64,000 nucleotides of DNA from Mesostigma viride (Eukaryota > Streptophyta > Mesostigmatophyceae > Mesostigmatales > Mesostigmataceae), in contig RPFO01000418.1 in the NCBI GenBank assembly GCA_009746045.1, positions 1,243,582-1,307,581 on the forward strand. Direction: 5' to 3'. Within the stretch, counting starts at the first letter, position 1. Each line of letters starts with the position of its first letter. Positions 22,513 through 34,504 of the stretch are shown in pieces. The notes under the pieces were generated by a model. It searched no databases and was not told the origin of the DNA. It saw only the letters and a list, made by a program, of their open reading frames with translations. The translations under genes and the position numbers were made by a program.

Positions 22513-22900
22513 GCAGCCCTTCCAGGCTGTAGCCCCCTTTTCTTTTTGTCATGCTGCAGCCCTTCCAGGCTGTAGCCCATTTTTGTGCTGCAGCCCTTAC
22601 ATGCTGAAGCCCATTTTTGTGCTGCAGCCCTTACATGCTGTAGCCCATTGTGGTGCTGCAGCCCTTACAGGCTGTAGCCCCCTTTGTGTGTGTGTGTGCT
22701 GCAGCCCTTCCAGGCTGTAGCCCATTTTTGCGTTGCAGCCCTTCCCGGCTGTAGCCCATTTTGGCGTTGCAGCCCTTCCCGGCTGTAGCCCATTTTCGCG
22801 TTGCAGCCTCTCCCGGCTGTAGCCCATTTAGCGTTGCAGTCCTTCGAGGCTGTAGCCCAAGTGTTTCTTTTAGTGGCAGCCCTTATAGGCTGTAGCCCCT
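22513..22900. repeat. 33-34 bp stem-loop tandem repeat, 11 copies
   Basis: Units of the type GCAGCCCTTCCAGGCTGTAG followed by CCCATTTT. Each contains AGCC...GGCT and can form a short hairpin. The array lies about 450 bp downstream of the 5' LTR of the LARD element. Confidence 0.88.
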
Positions 22901-25900
22901 AGCAGCAATAGTGTACACTGTGGCTTGCTCCTTAATCTTCGGAGCACGCTGAACAGGTCATTCGTGGGTACGGGTGGGGGAGGCAGGTCTTGCCACTCTT
23001 GTTCAGGCAGAAGCGTTAATTCTTATGCGCACGGCACTCCTGGGTCACTAGGAGCCACTTGTACCACTCTATGACCTTCACCACCACCTTTGCCTTCTGC
23101 CCCAACCCTCCTCTCACCTGGGTCATCAGTGTAGAGGGTACAGGGAGGGCAACAATTGTTGGATGCACTACGTAGCTGTGACAACAGGTAGTCATATCTG
23201 TTGCATGCGCGAGTGGTGACGCGCAGTAGTAGCTACTTTGGTTGGCTGCTGCACTGTTACAGGTGGTCACACTTGTTCTTTTACTTCATTGGGTTGTTTT
23301 ATTTTCTTTAGGTGCTGGTAGTCATGCCAGTATCTTGGAGACAGGCAGGTAGTAGCCAGTCTGGCTAGCTGCTGCGCTGTTACGGGTGGTCACACCTGTC
23401 CTTCTTCTTTCTTTTGTTGTTTGGTTATTTCCATATGCTGCTAGTCATGCCAGTATGTTGACACTGTGTCCCTGTGGTTGTAGCCGTTAGCTGCCTGTAC
23501 CATGTACCTCCTTTGCAGGGGCCAGGATGGCTGCCTGTGCTCACCTTATAGGTGCTATAGTGACAATTGCTATCTTTAGTAGCATCGTCCCTTGTAGTCT
23601 TTAGTGACTGCAATATTCTAGCAATATTTGTATCAGCTGTGACAGCAGCTAGTAATAGCTGTGTTGTCTAGGTTGGTCTTATTTGCTACTAGACATCGCA
23701 ATTAGGGATACCCTCATGGCTGTTGCTGTCTCTTTGTTGGGATTAATTAGTTAGAGTGACAGTTGTTGCAACAGTTAGTCATAGCTGGTGCCATCATGAG
23801 TATTTTGTCTCTTTTGCTTCTTTTGGTTCCTGTGTATATGGCCCTCACGGCCGTCCATGTGAAGTGCATCAACACTTTACCTCTTTTGTTTCCTTAGTGG
23901 TTGTCGCCGGCGTTCCACCGGCTTGTTCCTTTGTGCATCATGTCCATCTTCAAGCGTCGGCCTGTTTGGCAAGGGTAATTAATGTTTCTTACCTTTGACG
24001 TATCTATGCGACGTGGTTGTTTCAGGATGATGCGCTTGGTTGTTGTAGCTCGGGTACCTTACTTTTCCTTCCAGTCAGGGAGGGTTCTATCAGCATATGC
24101 TTTGCAACCTTCCTAGTTGCAGATTTCACTTTGCTGAAATGCATGCTGTTGTGGACGTTCATGGACATCATTTCCCACGTGTGGATCCTACAGGGTTCCC
24201 AGTACTCCTGTCATGCACACTTGTCTCCTCGTACTTTTTCCTTCCAGTCAGGGAGGGTTACGTCGCCACAATGTGCAACCTTCTTAGTTGCAGGTTTTAG
24301 GCAATGGAGCACTTAGCTGCATGATGACGGGCCTGGGATTGTTGTTGATTTTTGTTGCTTGACATAACAATCTATGGATCCTATAGGGTTAGCAGTACTC
24401 CTTCAGTCTGAAGGCGCTATTAGCATTTTGTTCTCTTCCCTGTTCTAAGGGGAGTTAGGACTCTTCACATGCGGGGTGCATTGGGTTTTACCACCACCCC
24501 CACATCATCTATCCTCAGTCGCATTCAGCCCCTTGCCATCACCCCTCCCCTGCACAGCCACCGTGCCAGGAGCCAGCAAGTAGTAATCCTTGCTGTTAAT
24601 CGGGGTTGCTGTTGGTCATACATGTTGTTTGCTTGTATTGATGTCAGGTGATAATGGGTGTTCATACCCATTGTTGTGGGTGTGTGGCACGTTTCTGTTG
24701 CAGGTAGTCATACCTATTTTTTTTGTACTCAATACTAGCGGTCACGCTGGTAACCGTGGCAATGGTTTATCGGACATCGCTAGAAAGACACATCTACCAT
24801 GATGACAGGGGCTCGTGATAGCTCAGTACCGGGGAGTTCCTCGACGTGTTTGTAGGGGCAGCCTTGCTTGTGGACCTGATCACTCCACTCTCACTGCCAT
24901 TGGGACACATGTTTCGTAGACACTGCCTTGTCCTGAACTTCACACCCCTTTCTCCCCAGTCTGGGGTACCCTTGTGGGTACAATGTCTTTGTACCTCAGT
25001 TGTGGCACGTCTATTTTGGCTTGATATTCTATCTGTTTGGTTTGTTTGGAATTTTTTTTTTCCTTTCCCCCCCCCCCCCTCCGGGTGCTTTCCGTCGCGA
25101 GGGCGCTCCGATTCCCATAGAGGGGGGAGGAGAGAAGAAGGAAGAGGCTTCACAGCCCCTTAGGGGGGGAGGAGTCACAGATATAGGCATCTGTGTGTTA
25201 CCCAGTTAGTGGACTGAAGGGAGAGGCTCCCATCCCCCTTAGGGGGGGAGGAGTCTGTGTGAGAAAGCACTGAGGTTACTAGTGTTATTACTAGTGGTGA
25301 GATCAGGTGCATGTGTTGGTATGTGTATAGTAGATACGTGGTTGGGTGTCCCTGGTTCATCAGGGACAAGGGTCAGCTGCACTATGATGTGTGCGCTTAG
25401 AAGATGTATGTAGGTGTATGGGGTGTGCATAAAGGATTGGAAGATGCGTATGCGTGTCAGAGGAATCTTTCAATTTTTTTTAATTTTCACTTTGTGTGGT
25501 TTCCTCCATGCAAAGGCACACGCAGGGCTCCCCCTTAGGGGGGGAGGTATCTCATCTCTTTCGTGCGATGGATGTGCGCAGTCATGCACACTTGTCTCTT
25601 CCCCACCACACCAATACCAGCCGCAGGTCCGCAAGGAGGAGCTATCTGCTCTTCAGGACCCCGCTCTTCAGGAGGGGTTGGACCTCGGCGTTAGTTCATT
25701 CGGCGCGGAGTCCCCCTTGTAGTCATACGAGGTGGCGAGGGACACCGATTTCATAAGGGTTACGGCGGCGACAAAGAGCGCGGGATACGGTGCGCGCAGT
25801 TCGAGCTATGATCGCGCCTCAAGTTGCGACATCGACGCAGTGGCGGCAGTCAGCGCTAGGGCGGCCGTCGGGCGAAGTATCACACGCGACTCCGTCGCAA

Positions 25901-26647
25901 GCGTATATTTGTGCAACGGTGGTAAGCCACCGTACATGGAGCCCGCGCTATGCCCCTCAGGTATAGTGGCGACGGGCGACAAGGACAAGGAGACACAGTG
26001 GCCACATCGGCGAGTCGATGGACGCATCGGCGAGTCATTTGTTGGACAACATGGTTTCCGGCATTAACAAGGCGTCCGACCTCTCTTCGCAGTCCGCGGT
26101 GGAGGTCGAGTAGCGGGTTTTCTCCCAGCTGCAGGCGTTGCGTTTAGGTTTGGAGAAACAGATGGTTGCACAGGCAGAGTTTTTTTTTTAGGCGCGGTTG
26201 TCCACCACGATGGAAGCGGTACTCCAGAAGGTGATGGAGCGGATGTTGACTCCCCAAGCGGCGGCGGGACCTGGGGCTTCTACACATTCCAGTGCAGGAC
26301 CCAATCAGGTCGCGCCTTAAGGGCCGGGCGGGGCAGTCACCAGCGCGACGTTACCGGTGGGTACTGTGACCGTTGCGGGTGGTACTTCAGGGGTCGCACC
26401 AGGGCCGTTAGGTCCCCACGTGGCGGGGCTTTCCAGCTCCTCCCACCGACCTTTGGCTCCTGTCCAGGTTCCCCCTCAGGGGTCTGGGTGGACCTCCCTA
26501 TTGCCGCGTGTGGCGATAGTACGGGCGTGCGATTGGTCATGGTCACATGACAGTTTACATTGTGTTCTTCACCACATTGTCTTATCGGGTGGAGCCTTTG
26601 GCACCTTGCTTGCCATTGGTAGACTGTTCTATTTGGGACGTCGTTGA

Positions 26648-26722
26648 GTTGGTGACATTTGGTGACATTTGGCGACATTCGGTGACATTTGGCGACACTC
26701 GGTGATCTTTGGCGACTTTTGG
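26648..26722. repeat. ~11-bp minisatellite
   Basis: Repeated GGTGACATTTGGCGACATTC-type units inside the LARD interior, about seven copies. Non-coding. Confidence 0.8.
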
Positions 26723-27160
26723 CTACTTTATTGTAGCATGGCCTTTATTGGCTCTTGTGATGAGAATTTGGAGGTTGAGCCACCTGCGTGTGATGTATCA
26801 CCTCGTGCAGTTACAGTGGTGGTCGTGTCGATGCCTGTATTGACTATCCTCACTTTGGATGTGTTACGATTCACGTATGTCCGTGGCTAAACTTGTGGTG
26901 ATCGTGGAGACCTTGGCTCACTGCCCTGTGTCTTGGCCCCTCGCTTCTGTCCTTTGGGCATGCATCCTTCTTCTGCGTGCCGCGCGGCCAATGGACGGGA
27001 TCTGAGTTGGGCTTGCCCGATGGACCAGCTTAGTCGTGCAAGCTGGTCCCTGCCCCATCGGGACCATAGGTCACTCATGGGTTGCACCATGCGTATACGG
27101 AGTCTAGCATGTTCTGGGCGTGGTTGTCGTTGGGCTAGCGGGGTAGCCGACCTCTCCCCA

Positions 27161-27175
27161 GAGAGGGGGGAGGAG
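27161..27175 (+). promoter_or_regulatory. Polypurine tract of the LARD element
   Basis: GAGAGGGGGGAGGAG immediately upstream of the 3' LTR start TGTTGCG; plus-strand priming site of LTR retrotransposons. Similar CTTAGGGGGGGAGGAG copies occur at 25,156-25,250 and near 25,540. Confidence 0.8.
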
Positions 27176-27869
27176 TGTTGCGTCCAAGCCTATTTAATTA
27201 GGTTCCTTTAGTGGACAGTTCGGCGCAACAATGTTAATAGCCGTAGTCTCATTGTTCGGCTATTTAGGCATATTCGTACAGCCGGTTCATACGGCGTTGT
27301 ACTTGCTATTCAGTGGTTTTGTAGTACTTTCGGTACTTTGGTTTATCTGTAGGTGCGCAGCATGTCAATGTGCGTGGACCTAGTGTAAGTCGTTTTGGGT
27401 CGTACGGTCAATTCGTGTGAACCGTAGCGCCCTAGAGATCTCGGTTGACCATGCGTCCAAGCAGTGCTGCTTGGCACTGCTTGGCAACGCCGTGAGCCGC
27501 CAAGGTTAATAGTGTGTGGGAACGTTCACCATTGTCACCCCCGGAATGAATGAAATGAATTGAGTTAATCTCTTTCTCTTTCCGGCTGGGTCACGCCCGC
27601 GGGTTTAGGAAATGCATGGTCCTGGTTTCCTGTCGTAAATGCTACATGTACCTCGGGAGGCATTAGCCACGCTTCCCTATAGAGGTTGTCTCACCGCAGG
27701 CTTGAACCGGCCAGGGTCAACTGCGCAAGGTTAATTATGTTAGATTAGTTATCGTCCATACTAGTCATGGTGTGGATTGCGTAGATTAATATAGCGACCA
27801 CTGTTCATAATGGTCTATTATGAATCAGGTGTAGATCTTTCGCAGCCGGCAGTCAGCCGGGATGTAAAA
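27176..27869 (+). repeat. 3' LTR
   Basis: 694 bp, direct repeat of 21,367-22,061. It is followed by the AAAGG target duplication and by the continuation of the interrupted LINE copy (GGCTGCTGGGGTCCAGGAGG). Confidence 0.9.
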
Positions 27870-27899
27870 AAAGGGCTGCTGGGGTCCAGGAGGTCAGGC
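27870..27899 (-). mobile_element. RLE-type LINE copy A, resumed 5' end
   Basis: AAAGGGCTGCTGGGGTCCAG and on to GGTCAGGC is colinear with the plus-strand copy at about 33,262-33,287 (read inversely). It shows that the LTR element landed inside this LINE. The LINE is 5'-truncated here, abutting the 3' end of copy B. Confidence 0.88.
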
Positions 27900-27900
27900 T

Positions 27901-28867
27901 AGGAATATATATTGTAAAAATATAATTACTTACAGCAGAGTGAAATCACTCAAACCAAAGCAAACGCCCAGCTATATAAACCTATATACAGAGCCATGTC
28001 AAAGCTCTATACTACGATAAGACCAATGGGAACGCCTAACGGGAGGAACCTAATAGCCCTGCTGCACCGCAAAATCAGCCCGCGTACGGCGGAGCATGAT
28101 ATCAGCCATGGCCCGGGTCAGCGCCACCGACAGCGCTGAGCGCTGACGCCAATATGACGTCCAGGTCCGCGCCGACCATGGGGCCCGCTGGCCCTCCAGG
28201 TCCAGCCGGTCCTCCTGGAGCCGCGGCAACACTCCTTGAAGAAGGCGGAGGTCAGGGGCCCCATGGCCCCAAACTCCTCCAGGACAAAGGGCACCACACG
28301 ATGGTGCCCGACGTCGCCGTAGGCCAGGAGCTTGGCCCGCTCCGCCCGGTCCGCCGTGTAACCTGCCGTGAGGGAGGCCCCAGCCACGTGGCTAAGAGCC
28401 AAGGGCCGCGCCACCGAAACGTCAATAAGCAGATGCCAGCCGCCCCCCTCAAAGTCCAGCACCACGATGTCAGGCCGGTGGTTGGGGGAATAGAAGGCAG
28501 CGCCATCCGCATCCTCGGACCGGATGTTCGCGTGGGGGAAAACCGACCGAATCATGGCGAGCACCACCGTCAGGAGGACAGTGTGCAAATACAAATACCA
28601 ATTCTGATTCTGTTGGCCCCCCATGCAGGCAAGGTAGTGAGTCCCCGGCCGTGGGATCCAGCGGCTGCCCACAGCTACCACAAGGCCGCCCGGCCGGAAC
28701 AAGAGGCTGCGGGGCAAATAGCTGGTGCCGGAGCGCCACCGAGTAGTGGCTGGGAGCCAAGGCGAATGGGGGGGCCATGGGAAGAGCACGAAGGTACGCC
28801 GAGCCCACACTCCGCAAGGAAAGCGAGAACAGCCACGCACGTCCCTGAGCGTTGAGGTCCGCGAAAA
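27901..28867 (-). mobile_element. RLE-type LINE 3' portion, copy B
   Basis: Same family and same strand as copy A, about 95% alike. It encodes the region around the zinc knuckle, RPDIVVLDF and HLLIDVSV with small indels (for example GGD in place of GTH at the knuckle). Its flanks are TAGGAATATATATT on the 3' side and TAGGAATATATATACC on the 5' side, apparently a duplicated AT-rich target. Confidence 0.85.
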
Positions 28868-28887
28868 TAGGAATATATATACCAGTT

Positions 28888-30491
28888 ACTAGTGTAGATA
28901 AGTCAGGACACTAAGCCTAGCATGTGCGCCCATAATGGCCTCCATGGATGATGCCTTCAGCATTTACTGGGACCCCCATGGATGTTGCATTAAGAATTTA
29001 GCCATGCTATGCCTATGCAGAGAGATGCTCTCTGTTGAGAAGCCATGCCCTAGCTCTTGTATAGCCATGATAATCTTCCTCCCCCGTGCCGGGATCCCCT
29101 TAGTTGGGTTGAACCCGAGACAGCATGGTGGTGCCGGTGCCCTTGAGGCGCCTAGAGCAAGTGTTGCTTACATTCCACTCTTGCAGGAAGTAGCCCAGAA
29201 TGTATTAAAAGCCACATGCCCCTTCTCCGGGATATGTGCTACATGTACTCGGCCAACGGAGTTATGTTTCTAATTAATTAATCGTTTGTTGGTCAAAGAC
29301 TATGACCGAGACATTATGCTCCGTCGATCAAGTCTGGTGTTTTTTGCAACGTCACCCACATCTGTTCGGTGCTGCCCCTTGGCACAAGCTCTACAAACAG
29401 GTCGTGGACCGGCTGGATCGCATAGTATCTCCACACATCTGAACCCTGTGATGCCAGATCTCCTTTGCGGCCGTTCCGAGCTTGGCACTGGATTCGCTGT
29501 CCACATTGTCGCGTGACTCGCGTCGCTGCAGCAACACGATGTTTTCTGGCATACGCGGGCTTTTGGTTCCGGCCGCACATTTGAAAGTGCTGTCCTCCGG
29601 CTTTTTGCCTTTGCACCGTGTGCAGTTCTTGGACGTTTGGAATCATGGCATGCCTAACGTGATGACTGACTAGCTAGACCTTTTCAGTGGTTTTCCATTT
29701 GCGGGTATTTCCTCGTAAATGGTGGGAGAGCGATCGCAGCAATGGTACGTGCTCACCACTAGACACTCCCGGCCAGTTAGGCTCGAAACACACGCCCTGA
29801 TCAAGCAAGCTGTTTCCGGCCCCACCGTCTAGGTCATCTAGTCGCTCTATACACGTAAGCCAGCCATAATTTCAATGCACAAGGCTACACATTTCCATCA
29901 CCATTCATCTTCATCATCCTGAACGACTCGAACACGCGGACAAGATAACGGCAGGCTCGAGCTACCATGGTCCGGCCGGATTCTCCCGATTTCTGGCCTG
30001 CGCTGGCTGTCTCCTTGCATGATATTTATGGTCCCCCATCATAACTGGATTTTTATCACATGCCTAGGTATTGAATTGAATTGTAACATAACTCCGTTGG
30101 GAGGATATGTAGCACATAGCCCAGAGAAGGGGCATATGGCCTATCATACATTCTAAGCTACTTCCTGCAAGGGTGGGAATGTAAACAACACTTGCTCTAG
30201 GTGCACTAGGGCACCTGCACCACCCAGAGTTTCAGGCAACACCCAGCTAAGGGGAGCCTGTCATAGGTGGGGAAGATCAGCACAGCTATACAAGAGCTAG
30301 GGCATGGCTTCTCAGCAGGGAGTGACCCCCTGCATGGGCACTGCATAATTAAATAAAGCTAGGCATCATCTGGAGGGTGGCTCATCATAGGCACACATGT
30401 ACATGACTAAAAAGGCTAGGCTCAGCTCGGGTATAGTGCCTGTAGTAGGCGGGCATGTACAAGGCCACTGTCTAACTATTCTACACTACTG
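28888..30491. mobile_element. Long-TIR DNA element, non-autonomous
   Basis: The left arm (about 28,888-29,275) and right arm (about 30,065-30,491) are imperfect inverted repeats of nearly 400 bp starting TAGTGTAGA. Shared blocks include GGCATGGCTTCTC, GAGCTAGGGCATGGC, CTTCCTGCAAG and CATAACTCCGTTG. The 0.8-kb interior has no convincing transposase; a short minus-strand patch reads CTRCKGKKPEDSTFKC, which is Cys-rich but unidentified. Confidence 0.7.
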
Positions 30492-30504
30492 CTGCTGTAT
30501 TCCC

Positions 30505-31944
30505 CTAGGCTGGGGCTGCTGGAGTCGCTGGGGCCGCGGTGGTCGAGGGGGTCGCGTGCCAGGGCTTGTGGCCGACGTAGATGGCCGCCCCCTTCCAGTA
30601 CACCGGCTGGCCCGCCTTGGTCTGCCGGAGCTGGAGGTAGGTCGGCCAGAGCTCCCGTCGCCGTTGTTAATTGCTGCGCCAGGGTCAAGTAGTCGTCCAC
30701 GGTGAAGGGAGTGTTCTCGAGCCGCTTGCGGCGTCTGAGAAACGAAATCTTGTCCGCTGGGCTGTCAAAGATGAGAAGAAGCGGAGGCGCCCCTGCCTTA
30801 CCCCGCGCGCGGGGTAGGCGGTGGGCGGTCAGCTTAATCTCACCAAGGAGGCCCATGCGCGCAAGGATTTTGCTCTCAAACGCACGTGCAAGCTTCTCGG
30901 AATTCTCACCTTCCACCATGTCGAAGTTCTTGAGTATGGCGTTGAGGCTGCGCTTGGCGAGCTCGGCCTCCTCGCGGAGGTCAAGCGTCTGCCGTTGGAG
31001 CTGGGCTGCGACGGCGGAGGTGGTGGAGGTGGTATGTTGCTTAAGCATGTCCGCCCAGGTCGTGATGGGAGGAGCATCGCCGGCCAGGCCAGCAGGGGCT
31101 GGCTTGGCGGCAATGTCCTTCACCGCCTGGGCGGTGAGGCCTGCGGTGACAGTTCTGCAGGACCTCGATAGCGATGGCATTGTCCCTAAGACGCTGGTCG
31201 ATGTCGCGGAGCTGGGCGGTGATGGAGTCGGTGGAGGCGGAGGGGGGGGTGGGGGTGGAGGCGAGGAGGGTGGCGGTGGCGGTGGGGATGGTGGGGAGCT
31301 CAGCAGCCAGCGTGCGCCCCACAGCTGCCACATCTGCAGCAAGGGGCGTCACGTGCTGTGAGAGGGCGTCGTGGAGGTGGCCGTGGAGGTGGCGGAGGAA
31401 GGTGGATTCGGTGATGGGGGCGGGTTGCAGGAGGTCCGCGGCCGAGCGCTTAGTGAGGGTAAAGAGAGCTGCGAGCTGAAGGCGGGGGCGAGACCAGCCG
31501 GCCATGTTGGCCGAAAAAGGGGCGTCAGATACGCGGTCGGAAAACTTGCGGTCAGCTCCATTGCGGAAAAGGTGGGTTCTGGAATGGAATTGCTCGCACA
31601 GGGCCAGCAATGATCGAGGCGTGGGACCCGTAAAACACGAGCTCCAGTATTTTGATGGATGGCAATGCGAAAAAGGCAGGCCTGTTGACGTCGAATTCGG
31701 CAAAGAGCTGATCAACGTCAAAATCACGCTCAGACCAGCCAGGTGCGCCTGGGCGACTGCGCTTTGGGTCAGGCGATGCAGAGGGCGAGGAAAGCCCGGG
31801 AGGGTTCTGGGCGACCACCAGTGCGCGACTAGTGTCACCACTGCCGTCCGGCCCTGATGGCGAAGCTGCAGCCGGAGCTGCAGACGTATTTTCATTGCCG
31901 AGCGCAGCCGTCAGGCTGCGTTGCGTCGATGGGCGTTTGCTCAT
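30505..31944 (-). pseudogene. L1-type ORF1 copy, frameshifted, second element
   Basis: Starts MSKRPSTQRSLTAALGNE at 31,944, contains SPSASPDPKRSRPGAPGW, then in other frames DALSQHVTPLAADVAAVGRT, TWADMLKQHTTSTTS, ILKNFDMVEGENSEKL, RLPRARGKAGAPPLLLIFD, FLRRRKRLENTPFTVDDYL and a WHATPSTTAAPATPAAPA tail with TAG at 30,505. Homologous along its length to 18,946-20,180 and more distantly to 49,051-50,505. At least two frameshifts. No ORF2 follows; the sequence passes directly into the end of the long-TIR element. Confidence 0.8.
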
Positions 31945-32071
31945 CGTATATTGCGTACTAGCTTCGGAAAATTATATCAGCATGTGCGTCGTAGAAAGAC
32001 GCGTCGATTGTGATATTCACGGCTAAATTCGGTGCTCAAACGTGAAAGTTATGAGCTCCGCCGTCAGCCAT
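31945..32071 (-). promoter_or_regulatory. 5' leader of ORF1 element with conserved micro-ORF
   Basis: The leader starts at the ATG of an 11-codon ORF, MADGGAHNFHV-stop (32,071-32,036), whose DNA also forms a GCTCA/TGAGC hairpin. A second hairpin GCGTC/GACGC follows at about 31,985-32,003. Both features recur in the leader at 50,505-50,630, while sequence on the far side of the ATG is unrelated between the two copies, placing the element's 5' end here. Confidence 0.7.
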
Positions 32072-32476
32072 GGAGTTAATATTGCCTGGCAAGCAATATT
32101 ATTCTACTAAGCTACTTGGCTTGTAGAGATTCTACTTCCGGTTACTACAATCCAGAAACGGGTTCATTCTGATGAGTATTGCTCGAGATATGAGCAAGAT
32201 ACTGTTCTACTACATTCTACTTGGATTCGGTGATTCTACGGTGGTTCTTCAAGTGACGCGTGGCATACGGCGTCTTGTCACAGTGTACGATAGGACATTT
32301 AGTCTCCGACACTGCGGTCTATTCAATGCTATTGATTAGACGTAACAAATAGTGACAGGACTTGTGCGACAGGACACTGATGTGACTATTTATGGATAAC
32401 GAGTCGAGATCTGCTGGTCCAGAGTGAAGGACAGCAATATTGTGAGATGATCTGTCCTATCAGTCATCTAGATGTG

Positions 32477-34504
32477 AGTTGTACAAGCTAACGCTTATAC
32501 TTTTTATGCGGAAACCTTAGCAAGAATCTTGAATATGCGTTAACCTTAGCAAAAAGGTTTCCGCATAAAAAGTATAAGCGTTAGCTTGTACAACTTAGAA
32601 CCGGCGCGGCGCGGAAGTCATGGGTTCGAAACCTCGTGGGGACAGTGCCGGGCAGGGATTATTTGGGAGGATCCGCCGGGGCACCGGTCGGACCTAATTA
32701 ATCGCCTCGCGAGGTAGATATCGAACCTACCCGGGATTAATATCGAAACAGTAATTCGATATCGAATTAGTAATTCGATGCGGAAGTAAAAACCCTAGTT
32801 AGGGAGCCGCTTAATATTCCGCCCCAACGCGCAAAGGTTTTAAGTTGTACAAGCTAACGCTTATACTTTTTATGCGGAAACCTTTTTGCTAAGGTTAACG
32901 CATATTCTTACATCCTGCCCTTGATTGCGCGCCTTCATGATTCGCAGACCAAGGGTCTGCTTCTGTGGTTTTGCGCTCACCCTCGCGTCGTTCACTGGCT
33001 CCGGGGCGCTCTTCCGTCTCAGGTCCGGCTGGCCGCCGAGGGCCACGACGAACGCATCCAGTCGGCCTTGGCGCAGCTGGTCCCGGGCCCCGACCTCCCG
33101 CCACATGCTATTCGCATTGCCTCCCTGCCTGCACGGATGGGTGGCTGCGGTCTGACTCGTGCCGCCCGGCTGGCCCCAGCAGCCTTTTTGGGCTCCGTCG
33201 CTCAGTCGTGGGCGGAAAGCTGCCGGCTCCTGCCCCTTTTGGCAACGGCAGCGCCTGACCTCCTGGACCCCAGCAGCCCTTTGCCCTTCGTCACCGCCAT
33301 CCAGGAGGCCTATGCTGAGATCCAGCAGGCCTGTTCTCCCGTCCGTGCCGCTCAGGCGGTACAGCGCCACCTCCCTCGCGGCACTCCCTCGGTCGCCTCC
33401 GTTCAATCTCCCGCCGCATTCCCTGCTCGCGTCATCGATAAACACCAGAAAACCTACGCGGGTATTCTGCACACGGCTGATTGGATTGCTCTTTTCGCGG
33501 ACCTCAACGCCCAGGGACGTGCGTGGCTGTTCTCGCTTTCCTTGCGGAGTGTGGGCTCGGCGTACCTTCGTGCTCTTCCCATGGCCCCCCCATTCGCCTT
33601 GGCTCCCAGCCACTACTCGGTGGCGCTCCGGCACCAGCTATTTGCCCCGCAGCCTCTTGTTCCGGCCGGGCGGCCTTGTGGTAGCTGTGGGCAGCCGCTG
33701 GATCCCACGGGGACTCACTACCTTGCCTGCATGGGGGGCCAACAGAATCAGAATTGGTATTTGTATTTGCACACTGTCCTCCTGACGGTGGTGCTCGCCA
33801 TGATTCGGTCGGTTTTCCCCCACGCGAACATCCGGTCCGAGGATGCGGATGGCGCTGCCTTCTATTCCCCCAACCACCGGCCTGACATCGTGGTGCTGGA
33901 CTTTGAGGGGGTGGCCGGCATCTGCTTATTGACGTTTCGGTGGCGCGGCCCTTGGCTCTTAGCCACGTGGCTGGGGCCTCCCTCACGGCAGGTTACACGG
34001 CGGACCGGGCGGAGCGGGCCAAGCTCCTGGCCTACGGCGACGTCGGGCACCATCGTGTGGTGCCCTTTGTCCTGGAGGAGTTTGGGGCCATGGGGCCCCT
34101 GACCTCCGCCTTCTTCAAGGAGTGTTGCCGGCTCCGGGAGGACCGGCTGGACCTGGAGGGCCAGCGGGCCCCATGGTCGGCGCGGACCTGGACGTCATAT
34201 TGGCGTCAGCGCTTGTCGGTGGCGCTGACTCGGGCCATGGCGGACATCATGCTCCGCCGTACGCGGGCTGATTTTGCGGTGCAGCAGGGCTATTAGGTTC
34301 CTCCCGTTAGGCGTTTCCATTGGTCTTATCGTACTTCGTAGTATAGAGCTTTGACATGGCTCTGTATATAGGTTTATAGCTGGGCGTTTGCTTTGGTTTG
34401 AGTGATTTCACTCTGCTGTAAGTAATTATATTTTTAATAGAATATGCGTTAACCTTAGCAAAAAGGTTTCCGCATAAAAAGTATAAGCGTTAGCTTGTAC
34501 AACT
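32477..34504. mobile_element. Composite inverted-repeat element with captured LINE
   Basis: Outer ends are AGTTGTACAAGCTAACGC and its inverse, bracketed by the direct repeat ATGTG (32,472-32,476 and 34,505-34,509). It contains a compact foldback unit (32,477-32,595), a 247-bp spacer with a tRNA-like B-box GGGTTCGAAACC at about 32,628, and a second unit whose ~62-bp arms (32,843-32,904 and 34,442-34,504) enclose an RLE-LINE copy. No transposase is encoded. Confidence 0.75.
32906..34439 (+). mobile_element. RLE-type LINE 3' portion, copy C (longest)
   Basis: Longest copy of the family. It starts in the post-RT region (IARLHDSQTKGLLLWFCAHP), includes LPARMGGCGLTRAARLAP (the LP-GG-GL motif of LINE thumb domains), QKTYAGILHTADWIALFADL, the knuckle CGSCGQPLDPTGTHYLAC, and RPDIVVLDFEG. 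A one-base change near 33,915 shifts the frame so that HLLIDVSVARPLALSH is read in the next frame; it ends with RADFAVQQGY-stop at 34,296. The 3' UTR contains TTTGGTTTGAGTGATTTCAC and ends TAATTATATTTTTAAT. The reverse transcriptase itself is absent. Confidence 0.85.

Larger units (their letters stand above)
21367..27869 (+). mobile_element. LTR retrotransposon without pol genes (LARD-like)
   Basis: Two ~695-bp LTRs (21,367-22,061 and 27,176-27,869), nearly identical, flank 5.1 kb with no recognisable gag, protease, reverse transcriptase or integrase. A polypurine tract (GAGAGGGGGGAGGAG) sits directly before the 3' LTR, so the element reads on the plus strand. The interior holds an 11-copy hairpin-forming repeat, an internal duplication (24,062/24,234) and a degenerate patch at about 25,730-26,530 that could be an old gag remnant (GINKASDLSSQSAVEVE then stops). 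Near-identical LTRs mean recent insertion; mobilisation would need proteins from another element. Confidence 0.88.

Noticed and set aside
32628-32642. tRNA gene at GGGTTCGAAACC
   Set aside because: Only a B-box-like segment is present; no acceptor, D or anticodon arm could be folded.
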